Below, piece by piece: positions 10,746 through 20,850 of a DNA stretch of 64,000 nt. A program made the position numbers and the translations under genes. The stretch covers positions 248,001 to 312,000 of the forward strand of contig CAMRHE010000502.1 of the NCBI GenBank assembly GCA_947044405.1, read 5' to 3'. Under the pieces are notes generated by a model. It searched no databases, had not been told where the DNA came from, and worked only from the letters and a program-made list of their open reading frames with translations. The stretch's first letter is position 1; each line of letters starts with the position of its first letter. Origin of the DNA: Leptodactylus fallax (Eukaryota > Chordata > Amphibia > Anura > Leptodactylidae).

Positions 10746-11808
10746 TGGAGTTATCTGTAGCCATGATATTATTATTATTGTATTACTGTATTACTTAGAT
10801 AATAGAAATGTTTCATAGTGAAGAAATAATTCTGGAGACATTTACTACAAAATTAGAATGACAGTAACAACAATTCCATGAAGACCAATTATAATAGAAA
10901 TATATTTACACTGTTAAATTTCCCACATGATTTCCATTTTGGATTTCCCATGATACCAATATTGTATGTCACTGTTGTACATTAATCTATAAAAAGGGCT
11001 GACAAGTACAAACATTACATCAGGCTGAAGTAGATTTTATTGATAGAAGAAATAATGTGAAAATCATGTTTCCGTGGTCATCACATTAAGAATTGGAGAA
11101 TTTTTGTAGCATTTATTAAGATAATCTTTCAATTTTTAAAGTTACAGTTTGCCATCAGACTTCAGTATCTACAGATGTGTCCACCCTTTCTGTATCTTAA
11201 TTTGGATAAGGATTCCAATTTCTCATGAAACCAATACAACATCATGACTTCATAGTCTCGACAGGCTACAATTACTATAGCAAACAATGGATCACCACTA
11301 GACACATATAGAATATCACAAACAAGATAGTCCTGAAAAGCTAATCATCTCATGGCACATATATCTGGAATCTCACATCTGCTTATATTCAAACACATAT
11401 AAATTTTCCATGCGGATTTCTGAATTTTCTTAATTTCTATTTAGTTCATTATATAAAATAAGATAAATATTTTAATATTCAAAAAATATTTGCAAAAATA
11501 AAAAATATTATATTCTATCTGAAATCAGGAGTTTTCTTTAACCTGGACCAATTTTCATCTTTCCAACAACATAAAGGTATCGTACAAATATTATATTGGA
11601 AGTGTGTTCTAATTCTCATTAGTTTTTTCCTTCATATAAATGACTAGTCGGACCACACATGGTATATTGTGCACCATTTGTTTTCCTATTTTTTCCTATA
11701 TACATTATTTCTATTTTACTACTTTTTAGGATTGGTAGGATCCATTACAGCTCATCAAATTGATTCCATTTAATATTTGCTCTCAAATTATATGGAATAT
11801 AAAATAAC
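10746..11808 (+). promoter_or_regulatory. OR-A 5' flank (putative promoter region)
   Basis: This region is shared with OR-B (19736-20340 and 20700-21930) and, inverted, with 380-1320. It contains a TATA-like CTATAAAAAGGG (10989-11000) and a splice-acceptor-like TTTACTACTTTTTAG ending near 11728, about 80 bp before the ATG. That matches the usual OR layout of an untranslated first exon followed by a single coding exon. Its promoter role is inferred from conservation between paralogues, not shown. Confidence 0.4.
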
Positions 11809-12629
11809 ATGAAGAGTAACTCCAGCTTGGTCACTGTGATACTACTTTTTGGATTTCGGGATTTCCAGCGTTTAAGTATCATTGTGTTTCTTCTCCTGCT
11901 GCTCGTCTACTGTGTGACTGTATGTGGAAACCTCCTCATCATCCTGGTGGTGTCCTACAGCAGATCCCTCCACTCTCCCATGTACTTCTTCCTCACACAA
12001 CTCTCCTTCTCAGATATCCTCCTCTCCACCACCATCGTACCCAACATGCTCCACCTTGTGTTGCATGAAGGAAGTTCTGTGTCCTTTATCGGCTGTTTGA
12101 CTCAGTTTAACATTTTTTCAGCCTCTGAAATATTAGAAACACTTCTCCTGACCGTGATGTCCTACGATAGGTATCAGGCCATCTGTCACCCCTTACATTA
12201 CTCCATGGTCATGAACCCTACATTTTGTCTAAGGGTCCTTGCGCTGTTTTGGCTGATCATTTTTGTTGTAATCCTTGTGTTGTCAGTAACCATGAGTTAT
12301 TTGTGGTTCTGTGGACCAAACATCATTGACCATTTCTTCTGTGATATAGACCCCATACTAGAACTTTCCTGCTCAAAAACTTCTGCAGTAAAAGCAGAAA
12401 GTATGTTTTTCATGATACCCCTAGTGGTCTGCCCATTCATTGTGATAATGGTGTCCTATGTGTATATAATCCTCACTATACTGAAGATCCCATCTGTAAC
12501 TGGGAGGCAGAAGACCTTCTCCACCTGCAGCTCTCACCTGGCCGTGGTCTCCTTATATTATGGATCCACAATTACTATTTATCTATTTCCAAATAAGGTC
12601 ACAGAAAAGAAAATTGTCTCCTTATTGTA

Positions 12630-14196
12630 CAGTCATGGCCAAAAGTTTTGAGAATGACACAAATATTATATTTTCACATGATCTGCTGCCCTCTGGTTTT
12701 TATGTGTGTTTGTCAGATGTTTTTATCACATACAGAAATATAATTGCATTCATATTATGAGTAACAGAAGCTTATATTGACAGTTAGAATGAGTTAATGC
12801 AGCAAGTCAATATTTGCAGTGTTGACCCTTCTTCTTCAGGACCTCTGCAATTCTCCCTGGCATGCTCTCAATCAACTTCTGGACCAAATCCTGACTGATA
12901 GCAGTCCATTCTTGCAGAATCAATGCTTTCATTTTGTCTGAATTTGTTGGTTTTTGTTTGTCCACCCATCTCTTGATGATTGACCACAAGTTCTCAATGG
13001 GATTAAGATCTGGGGAGTTTCCAGGCCATGGACCCAAAATCTCTATGTTTTGTTCCCTGAGCCATTTAGTTATCACCTTTGCTTTATGGCAAGGTGCTCC
13101 ATCATGCTGGAAAAGGCATTGTTGAGCGCCAAACTGCTCTTGGACGGTTGGGAGAAGTTGCTCTTGGAGGACATTCTGGTACCATTCTTTATTCATGGCT
13201 GTGTTTTTAGGCAAGACTGTGAGAGAGCCGATTCCCTTGGCTGAGAAGCAACCCCACACATGAATGGTTTCAGGATGCTTTACAGTTGGCATGAGACAAG
13301 ACTGGTGGTAGCGCTCACCTCTTCTTCTCCGAATAAGCTGTTTTCCAGATGTTCCAAACAATCGAAAAGGGGATTCATCAGAGAAAATGACTTTACCCCA
13401 GTCCTCAGCAGTCCACTCCCTGTACCTTTTGTAGAATATCAGTCTGTCTCTGATGTTTTTTCTGGAGAGAAGTGGCTTCTTTGCTGCCCTCCTTGAGACC
13501 AGGCCTTGCTCCAAGAGTCTCCGCCTCACAGTGCGTGCAGATGCACTCACACCTGCCTGCTGCCATTCCTCAGCAAGCTCTGCACTGCTGGTAGCCCGAT
13601 CCCGCAGCTGAAACACTTTTAAGAGACGGTCCTGCCGCTTGCTGGTCTTTCTTGGGCGCCCTGGAGCCTTTTTGGCACCAATGGAACCTTTCTCCTTGAA
13701 GTTCTTGATGATGCGATAGATTGTTGACTGAGGTGCAATCTTTCTAGCTGCAATACTCTTCCCAGTTAGGCCATTTTTGTGCAGTGCAATGATGACTGCA
13801 CGTGTTTCTTTAGAGATAACCATGGTTAACAGAAGAGAAACAATGATGGCAAGCACCAGCCTCCTTTTAAAGTGTCCAGTGGTGTCATTCTTACTTAATC
13901 ATGACAGATTGATCTCCAGCCCTGTCCTCATCAACACCCACACCTGTGTTAATGGAGCAATCACTGAAACGATGTTAGGTGGTCCTTTTAAGGCAGGGCT
14001 GCAATGATGTTGAAATGTGTTTTGGGGGATAAAGTTCATTTTCTAGGCAAATATTGACTTTGCAAGTAATTGCTGTTAAACTGATCACTCTTTATAACAT
14101 TCTGGAGTATATGCAAATTGCCATTAGAAAAACTGAAGCAGTAGACTTTGTAAAAATTAATATTTGTATCATTCTCAAAACTTTTGGCCATGACTG
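12630..14196 (-). mobile_element. Full-length Tc1-like (DD35E) transposon, copy 2
   Basis: The element is 1567 bp with TA duplications at 12628-12629 and 14197-14198, and the same ends and inner repeats as copy 1. It is inserted inside the OR-A coding exon, antisense to the receptor. Equal length and high similarity to copy 1, together with intact coding, point to a recent insertion. Confidence 0.97.
12807..13823 (-). CDS. Tc1-like DDE transposase, copy 2
   Basis: This 338-residue transposase is open from the ATG at 13823 to the stop at 12807. It has a paired-like HTH N-terminus, a GRPRK hook, and the catalytic residues D149, D241 and E277 in FSDES, QHDGAPCH and NPIENLW contexts. It differs from copy 1 at five positions and carries Ala, the residue usual in this family, after the second Asp. 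It is therefore the better candidate for an active enzyme. It would cut at the element's inverted repeats and reinsert at TA. Its position inside OR-A means excision could restore or footprint the receptor gene. Confidence 0.93.
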   Translation of the reverse strand: MVISKETRAVIIALHKNGLTGKSIAARKIAPQSTIYRIIKNFKEKGSIGAKKAPGRPRKTSKRQDRLLKVFQLRDRATSSAELAEEWQQAGVSASARTVRRRLLEQGLVSRRAAKKPLLSRKNIRDRLIFYKRYREWTAEDWGKVIFSDESPFRLFGTSGKQLIRRRRGERYHQSCLMPTVKHPETIHVWGCFSAKGIGSLTVLPKNTAMNKEWYQNVLQEQLLPTVQEQFGAQQCLFQHDGAPCHKAKVITKWLREQNIEILGPWPGNSPDLNPIENLWSIIKRWVDKQKPTNSDKMKALILQEWTAISQDLVQKLIESMPGRIAEVLKKKGQHCKY

Positions 14197-14343
14197 TACA
14201 CCATTGTAACTCCGCTTCTCAATCCCATAATATACAGACTAAATAGTAAAGATATTACTCATGCACTTATACACCTCTTGAGTAAAATGTCTACTGTATT
14301 ACTGTTGGATTGGCTTCCCTCTTTGGGTGTAAAGCAAAAATAA

Positions 14344-14700
14344 TATTTGTTAAATTATAAACTTTTTGGATTTTAAAGCCCTCCCAGCAATGTTTTTTTT
14401 TTTACATTTTTGTGTTTGTTCCTCGCTTTCGAAGCTCCCATTTTTATTTTCAATTTGCATAGCGACATGAAAGCTTATATTTTGCGGCTCCCCTCTATTG
14501 GAGTAAAGCAAGAAATAATTCTTTGTTAGATTATAAACTTTTTAGAATTTAACGCATTATCAGCATTTTTCGTTTTTTGTAGTTTTGAGTAAAATATCTA
14601 CCGTATTACAGATTGGGTTGGCTTTCCCTTTTGGATATTAAATACAAATAATTACTTACTAGATGTTTAACTTTTTGGATTTTAAGTTGATATGTTTTTA
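14344..14700 (+). repeat. Triplicated OR 3' end downstream of OR-A
   Basis: After the OR-A stop at 14341-14343, the last coding codons plus 3' flank recur at 14485-14560 (CGGCTCCCCTCTATTGGAGT, then AAAGCAAGAAATAAT) and again at 14587-14700. The third copy resembles the OR-B terminus (TTGGATATTAAATACAAATAA). Each copy is followed by an ATAAACTTTTT- or TTTAACTTTTTGG-type block. They are partial duplicates of a receptor tail without the receptor body, probably products of unequal exchange. Confidence 0.65.
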
Positions 14701-15284
14701 GTTTTCCACCATTCAATATTAGAAATACTTACAGTGACATAGTGGTGATGTGGTAGAATTTAGTGATGATCCCGAAACCAGGAATCTCTCCTTATTTTCC
14801 ATAAGCATTTATTTCTTAAGAAATAATCTGAAGGAACGAAAAATTCTGACAGTGAAGATACACACAAGATTGTATGGGATGTGTGACAGCTTCTAAATGA
14901 CCTTCCAGTCCTTTTTATAGTATCAGGCCTTACAATTTTAAACTAGATTTTGTCCAATAGGAGCAATGCCTTTATGTTGTTGCTTCCAATCAAAATTGTC
15001 ATACATGATACATGCATACATTAAGTAAAAAGTACCCGATACAAAACATTCTAGTCAAACAAAGAAACTTAGCACAAATTAATTGACCCCGGAATTATGT
15101 TTAAACCTATATGCTCATCAAACTACCTTATCAGCAGCAGGCCATAGAAATTCACAGAATTGAGTCACTAGGCAATAAAGTATAAGCTGCAAATTCTCTC
15201 ATTTGTTACAGAGCTCCAAACTTCCTCTGGAAATAACAATAGCATCAAAACTATGTATTGACAGTTTTGTAAATATAGGTTTCC
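14701..15284 (+). other. OR-A 3' flank
   Basis: 14701-14960 is paralogous to the OR-B 3' flank at 22930-23165 (shared GGGATGTGTGACA and ACAATTTTAAACTAGATTTT). The remainder up to the solo LTR shows no gene or recognised repeat. Confidence 0.55.
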
Positions 15285-15959
15285 TGTAAGGGAATTGCTA
15301 GTTGTGCAATACCTTAGTGCTGCTGCTGAAACAAGGGAAGAAGGGAAGACAGAGACAGTGAGCCCTAAAGTCAACCCAGCCCCTGTCCCTGTCTACTTGT
15401 CTCAGCTACCCTAGGTAGTAGCAGGGCAACTTGGCGACAATCCCTTCTCTGAATAAGTGACACACAGAACAGGACAAGACAAAACAACACAGATGCAGAA
15501 TCAGCAAGCAGAGGTCAAACCAGAGAAACAAACAGAACAAAATCGTAATCCAAAAGAGTAGTCACAAAGGAAGCCAAAGGTCAGAAGTCAGAAATACAAT
15601 AATAGTCAAAAAAAGGAGCTAGCAGGGACATAGTCACAGGGCAGAATCTCAATAGCCAGCGCCCATGTGTGAGCAGATGACCTGTTTGTAGGAAGTCCAG
15701 AATCTGTCCAGACTGCATTGGTAGACAGGCTGTCAATCACACAGGCAAGGCTAAGATTAACTGTTTGAGGAGCGGAGAGAAGCAAGGTGCAGGAGATGGG
15801 TGTGGCTGAAATTCAATAAAAGAGAAAAAACATACTAGAACAGTGTTCAGACTGAGCAACAAGAACCCTAAGCAAGGAATCAAACTGACCACATGCCTCC
15901 TGCACCGCAGCATGCAAGCACAGGGTGTCGCAGAGACCCGAACAGGCAGAGACGTTACA
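15285..15959. mobile_element. Solo LTR, family 1, copy 2
   Basis: The 675-bp segment starts TGTAAGGG and ends GACGTTACA, with the 5-bp target duplication TTTCC at 15280-15284 and 15960-15964. It aligns with the solo LTR at 6745-7406 throughout. Divergence between the two copies is obvious by eye, so the family is not very young. No internal region remains. Confidence 0.87.
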
Positions 15960-16018
15960 TTTCCATCATCGATCAGCTGCACAGATACCTAAGATTACCA
16001 CAAAAAGGGAATTTATCA

Positions 16019-16405
16019 TTAACCCCTTCCCGACATCCACCATAATAGTAGCGCGGATGCCGGGTCTTTAAAGATGGCGGCCTCTCTCCTGCAGCGCAGC
16101 CGCCATAGCAAATTGAGCTAATGCCCGCGATCAGAGTTCACTCTGATCGTGGGAATTTCAGAGCATGATCCCCCAAAGTATAAAAATGGCCCCCTATCGG
16201 CCCCATACCTTTACTGTTGCAGGCCAGATCCAGCGCCGGGACCAGCTTCAATAGTAACATTACAAATCTCCCATAGATTGCAGTACAGTTGTATTGAAGT
16301 CTATTGGACTTGCAATCAAATGACTGCAGGTTCAAGTCCCCTAGGGGGGCTAATAAAATATATCAAAAATGAAAATTGAAAAATGTCAACGGCGGGAAGG
16401 GGTTA
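16019..16405. mobile_element. MITE with TAACCCCTTCCCG inverted ends
   Basis: The element is about 387 bp with a 13-bp perfect terminal inverted repeat (16020-16032 and 16393-16405) and no coding capacity. The same terminal sequence ends a fragment at 26290. The superfamily is not certain because the target duplication is ambiguous. Confidence 0.7.
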
Positions 16406-16429
16406 CAAAAAAAAATAACCTATTTACCT

Positions 16430-17280
16430 GTTACATGAGGTCTCTGGACTGTGTCACATGATATTCCTGGACTGTGTCACTTGAGGTCTCAGGCAGTGTC
16501 GGACTGGAATGTCTAGGGCCCACCAGTGGAATTGTTTCTAGGGGCCCACCGCCAGGACCCCTGCAGATCAGCTGTACCAAGACAGCATGGCTACAGGTAA
16601 TAATAATGCCATGCTGCTGACACACGGCCCCATCAGATGTATGGAACCACTTCCGGTGCCCATTTTGTACACAATACAGGGCTGGAATCAGAAAGCTCCA
16701 TCCGCTGTATAGTTGCCCGGCACCTTCACTACAGATCAGTTTCCACTGACTTCAATAGATGCCCGGCTAATACACAGTGGACAGAGCTTTCTGCTTCCGG
16801 CCCCGAATTGTGCACAGGACGGGCGCCAGAAGTGGCTCCATACAGCTGATCGGTCTGGGGGCTGAGTGTTGGCCCCCTACTGATCAGGTATTTATGGCCT
16901 ATCCTGAGGATAGACCATAAAAAAATGATGCCTGGACAACCCCTTTAATATAGACTCCTAATGCCCCACACTTTAAAGAGGTTGTGCAGCATATTTATTA
17001 TTATTTTTTCTATAATTAGTCCGGGAGAGGTGAAAAACAAAACAAACATATTCATCTGGTGTCCAGTCTGCAGTTCTGCTGGTAGTCACATGCAGGACCG
17101 GACCGTGCTGGGAGGACACCGGAGCATCGGGAACAGGTGAGTATGGTATTTTTTTTTTCCACCTCCCTCGGCATAAAAAAAAAAAAAAAAAAATTTAGTC
17201 TGGACAACTTCTATAAGACTGATGCACAGTCTTTTATTAGCAACTTTTTTATTGTATTGGGGGTTGGTTAAAAAGGTTAA
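16430..17280. repeat. Cluster of dispersed repeats also at 61780-63250
   Basis: Blocks such as GATCAGGTATTTATGG, GGCCTATCCT, CCTGGACAACCCCTTTAATAT and TTTAAAGAGGTTGT recur in the same order near 62620-62880. The block GGGGCCCACC.TCAGGACCCCTGCAG recurs at 61830-61855. These are SINE- or MITE-like repeats without coding potential. 17138-17195 contains T- and A-rich runs. Confidence 0.6.
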
Positions 17281-17281
17281 G

Positions 17282-17510
17282 GCTAGGTTCACACTTGCGC
17301 CCGGTCTCCGCCTAGGGATTCTGTTCCCCATTCCGCTTTAAAAATGCAGAGATAAAAGTCCTGCAAGCAGTGCTTTTCTCTTTGCATTTTCCACCCTTTT
17401 CGGGCGGAAATTCAGCAGTTAACCGCTTTTTTAAGCAGATTAGGTTTCAGTTCATGGGGTTCCCAAGCGAACCCTTCGAACGGAAACCCGAACACAGGTG
17501 TGAACCTAGC
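17282..17510. mobile_element. hAT-like MITE
   Basis: The segment is about 229 bp, bounded by GCTAGGTTCACAC and its complement GTGTGAACCTAGC, with no coding sequence. Similar ends are abundant in frog genomes. A related degraded piece lies at about 17995-18180. Confidence 0.65.
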
Positions 17511-17526
17511 GTATATCTGCCATATA

Positions 17527-17744
17527 CAATTTTTTAGCAAAAATTTTCACTTGCGCAAAATAATTGTTACTTTTTTTATGGCTTGTACTCCATTTTTTTT
17601 TTTTTTTTACATCACGCTTCCTATTTGTACAGTGTAAATACTATGGGGCTGATTTAACACAGCTTGTGTGCTTAATCAAAAAAAAAACTGGCGTACAAAG
17701 TAACAATTATTTTGCCCAAGTGAAAATTTTTGCTTAAAAAATTG
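17527..17744. repeat. Foldback repeat, ~50-bp arms
   Basis: The left arm (17527-17572) and right arm (17697-17744) are near-perfect inverted copies around TTTTCACTTG(C/G)GCAAAATA. The centre is T- and A-rich. Probably a small MITE. Confidence 0.7.
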
Positions 17745-17749
17745 CAATT

Positions 17750-18215
17750 TTTTGAGTTTTGCACACCACTTTTCTGGCCCTGTCATTTTTATCATCATTT
17801 ACTTCTAGTGTTAATGATACCGTCATGTGGATCGCCATGTCGCCCTATGACTCCTTCACTCATGTTAGTGAATGGAGTTGCATTGCAACCTGAGGGTCCC
17901 AATGCGACCCATTCACTAACGTATGAAAGAGTCCCAAGGCGACACAGCAATCTTTGGTTTCATGACTTAAGTTGTAGTGTAGCCATAACCTAATGCTAGA
18001 TTCACAACTTCAGCAAGCTCTGCGTCATACAAGTCCTCCACGGGACCCAAATGACGGAGAGGTGGACTGTTAAAATGGTGGTTACACATGGATACCGGCA
18101 GACCCCATTGACTATAATGAGGTCCGCCGGATGTCCACCATTTTCAATCTGAAAGTGGCAGAAAGACAAGTACTCGGCGGTTTCTGCGACTTAGGTATTG
18201 TTATGCTGGAGCCCA
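17750..18215. other. Intergenic, MITE-like remnants
   Basis: No gene was found. The segment at 17995-18190 has hAT-MITE-like composition (AATGCTAGATTCACAAC start), but a matching right end is unclear. Confidence 0.35.
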
Positions 18216-18431
18216 GTTACGCGTAACTTGTATAAGCCCGAGTACTATATTATAAATATATTTGCCTTGAGCATGGGGCAGGTAAGGAGTGGGGAGTGGG
18301 AGGATTGGAGGCCACATGCAATTTAGATTATTGGGGTTATTCAGTTGGGAAAAAAGATGTCCAAGGGGAGATCTAATAACAATGTACAAATACATGAAGG
18401 GACAGCACAAAGAACTTTCTAACGATCTTTT
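18216..18431 (+). repeat. CR1/jockey-like LINE tail upstream of OR-B
   Basis: The reading frame resembles RGDLITMYKYMKGQHKELS followed by a TRGH region, matching 10150-10280. It is the first part of the LINE-derived block that continues, after the minisatellite and foldback insertions, at 19524-19735. The frame is not continuous. Confidence 0.6.
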
Positions 18432-19055
18432 TACTCTTAGGCCAGTGACAGTGACAAGGGGACATCCTCTACACCTAGACTGGTGACAGTGACAAGGGGA
18501 TGTCCTCTACACCTAGACCGGTGACAGTGACAAGGGGACATCCTCTACACCTTGGCCAGTGACAAGGGGACGTCCTCTACACCTAGACCAGTGACAGTGA
18601 CAAGGGGACATCCTCTAGACCTAGACAGGTGACAGTGACAAGGGGACATCCTCTACTCCTAGGCCAGTGACAAGGGGACGTCCTCTACACCTAGACCGGT
18701 GACAGTGACAAGGGGACATCCTCTAGACCTAGACAGGTGACAGTGACAAGGGGACATCCTCTACTCCTAGGCCAGTGACAAGGGGACGTCCTCTACACCT
18801 AGACCAGTGACAGTAACAAGGGGACGTCCTCTAGACCTAGACCGCTGACAGTGACAAGGGGACATCCTCTACTCCTAGGCCAGTGACAGTGACAAGGGGA
18901 CGTCCTCTACACCTAGACTGGTGACAGTGACAAGGGGACATCCTCTACACCTAGGCCAGTGACAAGGGAACGTCCTCTACACCTAGACTGGTGACAGTGA
19001 CAAGAGGACGTCCGCTACACCTAGGCCAGTGACAGTGACAAATGGACATCCACTA
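18432..19055 (+). repeat. 38-bp minisatellite grown within a LINE tail
   Basis: About 16-17 copies of a 38-bp unit built around GTGACAGTGACAAGGGGAC and a TCCTCTACACCTAGAC block. Some units are shortened by loss of one GTGACA. The paralogous place near OR-A (10280-10345) has only two units, so the array expanded after or around the OR-A/OR-B duplication. There are no unique spacers between units. Confidence 0.9.
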
Positions 19056-19137
19056 CGCCTTTAAAAAGGTCATTCTTCTCCTACCTTTCCTTGTTTTCTT
19101 CTCCCAGCGGATTCCAAGATAATTTGTTTCTTCATGT

Positions 19138-19523
19138 ATGTACTGTAAATGAGCACCACGGAGCACCTGGGGTATTCCTTCTCTTCTGTGAGCACCCATC
19201 GCGTCATTGCTTATTACCATCCCTTCATCTGTTGTGGTGACTCCCCTCTTAGTCTTCTTTCTTCTCAGTTCTCGCTGGCAGCGAATTCTCGCGACTGCGC
19301 ATGCACAATTGGCTCTGTCACGCACTTGTGACCACTGGAAAATGGCGGCCCGATTGCGCATGTGCAGTCGCGAGAATTCGCTGCCGGCGAGAACTGAGAA
19401 GAAAGAAGACCAAGAGGGGAGTCACCGCAACGGACGAAGGGGCGGTTATAAGCGATGACGCGATGGGTGCTCACAGAAGAGAAGAAATGCCCCAGGTGCT
19501 CCATGGTGCTTATTTATATACTT
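19138..19523. mobile_element. Foldback element with ~175-bp arms
   Basis: The left arm (19138-19312) and right arm (about 19354-19523) are inverted copies sharing GTGAGCACCCATCGCGTCAT, TCTTTCTTCTCAGTTCTCGC and GCGAATTCTCGCGACTGC. A roughly 40-bp centre contains AAAATGGCGGCC. It is more GC-rich than its surroundings, interrupts the LINE tail shared with OR-A, and carries no coding sequence. Probably a foldback or MITE-type DNA element. Confidence 0.8.
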
Positions 19524-19735
19524 GAAGACAAGTTAATCCAGGATTTTAAACTGATTGCCAGACTTGTAATTAAGAATATTTTTTTTCTCCTGACATGGGG
19601 CAATTGGCACTAGTCTTGTTATTTTTTTTGCCTTCCTCTAGATCAACACTGTAGGATTATAGATTGGTCTTGATAGATCTTTGTCTTCACTCAGGCTCAT
19701 CTACTTAGTTACTATGTCACTGTAGTGGAGTTAAC
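19524..19735 (+). repeat. CR1/jockey-like LINE 3' untranslated tail
   Basis: Nearly the same as 10536-10745, including CTGACATGGGGCAATTGGCA and the TAGATCTTTGTCTTCA block. It marks the continuation of the LINE copy split by the foldback element. Confidence 0.65.
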
Positions 19736-20352
19736 TGTAGCCATGATATTATTATTATTGTATTACTGTACTTACATAATGGAAATGCTTCATAATGAAG
19801 AAATAATCCTGGAGACATTTACTACACAATTAGAATGACAGTAACAACAATTACATGAAGACCAATTATAATAGAAATATATTTACACTGTTAAATTTCC
19901 CACATGATTTCCCCCTTGGATTTCCCATCATGCCACTATTATATGTTGTTTTCGTACATTAATTTATAAAAAGGGCCAGTAAACATTACATCAGGTTGTA
20001 GTAAATGTTACTGATGGAAGATAAAGCATGTTTCCGTGGTCATCACATTAGCTTCCTGAAGAATTTTTGTAGCATTTTATTAAAATAAATTTTGAATATT
20101 TCAAGTTACAATTCAGACTTCAGTATCTACAGATGTGTCCAACCTTACAGTATCCTAATTCGGTCAAGGATTCCAATTTCTCAGGAAACCAATGCAACAT
20201 CATGATTTTATAGTCTTGACAGACTACAATTACCATAGCAAACAATGGATCACCACTAGACACATAAAGAATATCACAAAACAGTAAAGTCCTAAAAAGC
20301 TAATCATTTCATGGCACATATATCTGGATATGTCTACTTCAGAAGAATCTCA

Positions 20353-20697
20353 CGGCTGGGATATTGGGATATTTGGGCCAGCTTTACCTCCTCCAGGGAC
20401 TCTTGCCTTTAATTTAAATACTAAGCATGTGCTCAATGGATAACTTATATTAATTTATATTATTACCGTAAAAGAACTCTTATCTGTCTTTGTTGTATTT
20501 GTTTTTGTTTATTTCATTATATTTAGTCTTCAAAGGCTTTATTATTGCTGTTTTTTAGAGAAGTCACTTTATATTTTTGTGTATTTGTGCATTGTACACT
20601 GTTGCACTATTGCTTACATTTTTTTTTCTGCTGCATTGAATGTCCTATGCATGTATTGCTATCCGAAAAACTCTAATGTATATTTAAATTACAAAAA
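20353..20697 (+). mobile_element. 5'-truncated retroposed insertion, likely L1 tail
   Basis: The 345-bp insert is absent from the OR-A flank and is bracketed by a 12-bp direct repeat, AGAAGAATCTCA, at 20341-20352 and 20698-20709. The insert ends A-rich (AAATTACAAAAA) and has no coding sequence. A long target duplication plus an A-rich end is the signature of LINE-driven retroposition. The source family is guessed to be an L1-like 3' UTR. Confidence 0.65.
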
Positions 20698-20808
20698 AGA
20701 AGAATCTCAAATTTGTACATATTCATACACATATATATTGAGATTGTCCATGCAGATTTCCGAATTTTCTTAGTTTCCATTTAGTTTGATTATATAAAAT
20801 AGAAATAA

Positions 20809-20810
<2 letters not shown>

Positions 20811-20847
<37 letters not shown>
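20811..20847. repeat. (TA)n microsatellite
   Basis: About 18 TA units in the OR-B 5' flank. Confidence 0.95.

Positions 20848-20850
<3 letters not shown>

Larger units (their letters stand above)
11809..14343 (+). pseudogene. OR-A: olfactory receptor split by a Tc1 element
   Basis: This is a class II-like olfactory receptor, a seven-pass GPCR of sensory neurons. Coding sequence runs 11809-12629, is interrupted by 1567 bp of Tc1 DNA plus the TA duplication, and resumes at 14199-14343. Without the insert the exon is 966 nt, exactly the length of OR-B. Visible landmarks are a glycosylation site at N4, GN in TM1, PMYFF, MSYDRY at the end of TM3, SYVYIILTIL and KTFSTCSSH before TM6. The Tc1 sits just before TM7. 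Read through, the product would end after 280 residues, the last few encoded by the transposon end, and would lack TM7 and NPxxY. No other lesion was seen, so disruption is probably recent. Confidence 0.95.

Noticed and set aside
18432..19055. CRISPR-like array
   Set aside because: The tandem units have no unique spacers, the sequence is eukaryotic, and the repeat derives from a LINE tail.
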